From: an uncultured Pelagibacteraceae bacterium
GTDB taxonomy: Bacteria > Pseudomonadota > Alphaproteobacteria > Pelagibacterales > Pelagibacteraceae
DNA length: 41,914 bases
NCBI GenBank assembly: GCA_902607525.1
Contig: CACLKK010000005.1
Location: 1-41,914, forward strand
Direction: 5' to 3'
Every line of letters begins with the position of its first letter. The first letter of the stretch is position 1. The notes under the pieces were generated by a model. It saw only the letters and a list, made by a program, of their open reading frames with translations. It made no database searches and had not been told where the DNA came from. Positions 40,404-41,914 of the stretch are shown here, piece after piece. The position numbers and the translations under genes are program-made.

Positions 40404-40415
40404 TATAATCTTAAA

Positions 40416-41914
40416 ATGCTAGATCAAAAAGATTTAATTAAAAAAGTTAAAGATTATAATAAATTTTTAAATCCAGAAACTTTATCAAAAGCTTATAATT
40501 TTGCACTTAACGCTCATAAAGATCAAAAAAGAGATTCCGGAGATCCATATTTAACGCACCCGGTGGCTGTTGCAAATATTTTAACTGATTTGAAACTTGA
40601 TAGTGCCACTATCGCAACAGGACTTTTGCATGACACTATAGAAGATACTAAAATAACTTATACAATGGTTGAAAAAGAGTTTGGCAAAGAGGTTGCTGAC
40701 TTAGTTGAAGGTGTTACTAAAATTTCTGAATTAGAAGGTAAAATAATTGAAAATTCAAAAGCTGAAAATATAAGAAAACTCATCCTTGCCACATCTAAAG
40801 ATATAAGAGTTTTGCTAGTCAAATTAGCTGATCGCCTTCATAACATGCGGACTTTAAATTCTATTTCTGACAAAAGTAGAAAAATGAGAATAGCAAAAGA
40901 AACAATGGAAATTTACGCCCCTCTTTCTGACAGAATGGGAATGAACCACATAAGAGATGAATTAGAGGATTTATCATTTAAAATGTTAAATCCTGAAGCG
41001 AGAAATTTAGTTGTAGAAAAACTTTCGCGTAATAAAAAAAGTAGAGAAGATAGTTTTAAAGAAATTTCAGATAATTTTGCAAAAATTTTAAAAAAAAGTA
41101 AAGTAAATGCAAAAATTGTAGGCAGAGAAAAAAGCCCCTTTTCAATTTGGAGAAAAATGCAATCCAAAAGAGTTTCAGTTGAACAACTTACAGACATAAT
41201 AGGTTTTAGGATAATAGTTGATGATGTTGAGACATGCTATAAAGTTCTTGGAATTTTTCATAGCCACTGGTCAACAATTCCTGGCAGATTTAAAGATTTT
41301 ATATCTACACCAAAAATTAATAACTATAAATCTATTCATACAGCTATAATAGGTCCAAGAAAAGAAAGAGTAGAAATTCAAATTCGAACGCATCAAATGC
41401 ATGAATTTGCTGAGAGAGGTATTGCTTCACATTGGATTTATAAATCTTCTGAAAGAGTAAATCAGTTAGCACTCAAAGAATATGATTGGTTAAGAGATCT
41501 TGTGGAAATAATGGAAAAAGATACAAACCCTGAACATTTTTTGGAATATACAAAATTACAAATGTTTCAAGATAATGTTTTCTGTTTTACTCCAAAAGGA
41601 GAAGTTATTAAATTACCTAGAGGTGCTACAGCGATAGATTTTGCTTATGCAGTTCATACGAAAATAGGAGACAGACTAAAATTATGTGAAATAAATGGAA
41701 GAGGTTCACCGATTCAAAGTATTTTAAAAAATGGAGATATGGTAAATATTATTTCAACCCAAAATACCTCGCCCTCAATTCAATGGTTAACTTATGCAAA
41801 AACCGGTAAGGCTAGGGCTGCTATAAGAAGATATTGGCAAAATAAAAAAAACATCAATCAAAAAGATGAAAAAAGATATGTAAGCAGTTTACGTATTAAA
41901 ATACCTAATGCCCC
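40416..41914 (+). CDS. RelA/SpoT bifunctional (p)ppGpp synthetase/hydrolase (3' truncated by window edge)
   Basis: MLDQKDLIKKVKDYNKFLN...YLTHPVAVANIL; TGLLHDTIEDT (HD domain); KLADRLHNMRTL; synthetase KINNYKSIHTAIIGP; TGS start. Frame open to window end. Confidence 0.93.
   Translation, partial: MLDQKDLIKKVKDYNKFLNPETLSKAYNFALNAHKDQKRDSGDPYLTHPVAVANILTDLKLDSATIATGLLHDTIEDTKITYTMVEKEFGKEVADLVEGVTKISELEGKIIENSKAENIRKLILATSKDIRVLLVKLADRLHNMRTLNSISDKSRKMRIAKETMEIYAPLSDRMGMNHIRDELEDLSFKMLNPEARNLVVEKLSRNKKSREDSFKEISDNFAKILKKSKVNAKIVGREKSPFSIWRKMQSKRVSVEQLTDIIGFRIIVDDVETCYKVLGIFHSHWSTIPGRFKDFISTPKINNYKSIHTAIIGPRKERVEIQIRTHQMHEFAERGIASHWIYKSSERVNQLALKEYDWLRDLVEIMEKDTNPEHFLEYTKLQMFQDNVFCFTPKGEVIKLPRGATAIDFAYAVHTKIGDRLKLCEINGRGSPIQSILKNGDMVNIISTQNTSPSIQWLTYAKTGKARAAIRRYWQNKKNINQKDEKRYVSSLRIKIPNA

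Overview
This is a ~41.9 kb AT-rich, gene-dense chromosomal segment. Protein content, low GC, very short spacers and gene order suggest a streamlined alphaproteobacterium of SAR11/Pelagibacterales type (inference; no search was run). From left to right it holds: the S10/spc/alpha ribosomal super-operon (partial rplB to rplQ, with secY, adk, rpoA); an RluC/RluD-type pseudouridine synthase; lipB; mgtE; panC; galU and a UDP-glucose dehydrogenase; a reverse-strand cluster ruvX-pyrB-pyrC-like-plsY-topA-small secreted protein-ridA; gatCAB; an O-methyltransferase; trhO; a MATE transporter; a heterotetrameric sarcosine oxidase operon (soxBDAG) behind a RarD/EamA permease; tRNA-Ser(GCT); a soluble lytic transglycosylase; dapA; smpB; folK; and a partial relA/spoT. 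I see no CRISPR array, mobile element, prophage or clear accessory island, and no convincing new multi-gene system. The points most worth a second look are: (1) a dihydroorotase paralogue that has lost the HxH metal motif; (2) a small secreted protein with a duplicated CX16C motif, translationally coupled to topA and ridA; (3) an Ala/Pro/Lys-rich C-terminal tail on S19, with charged tails on S11 and L17; (4) missing genes at conserved loci (rpmD, dprA, rpoZ); and (5) compact overlaps, including convergent overlapping genes and a tRNA abutting a convergent CDS.
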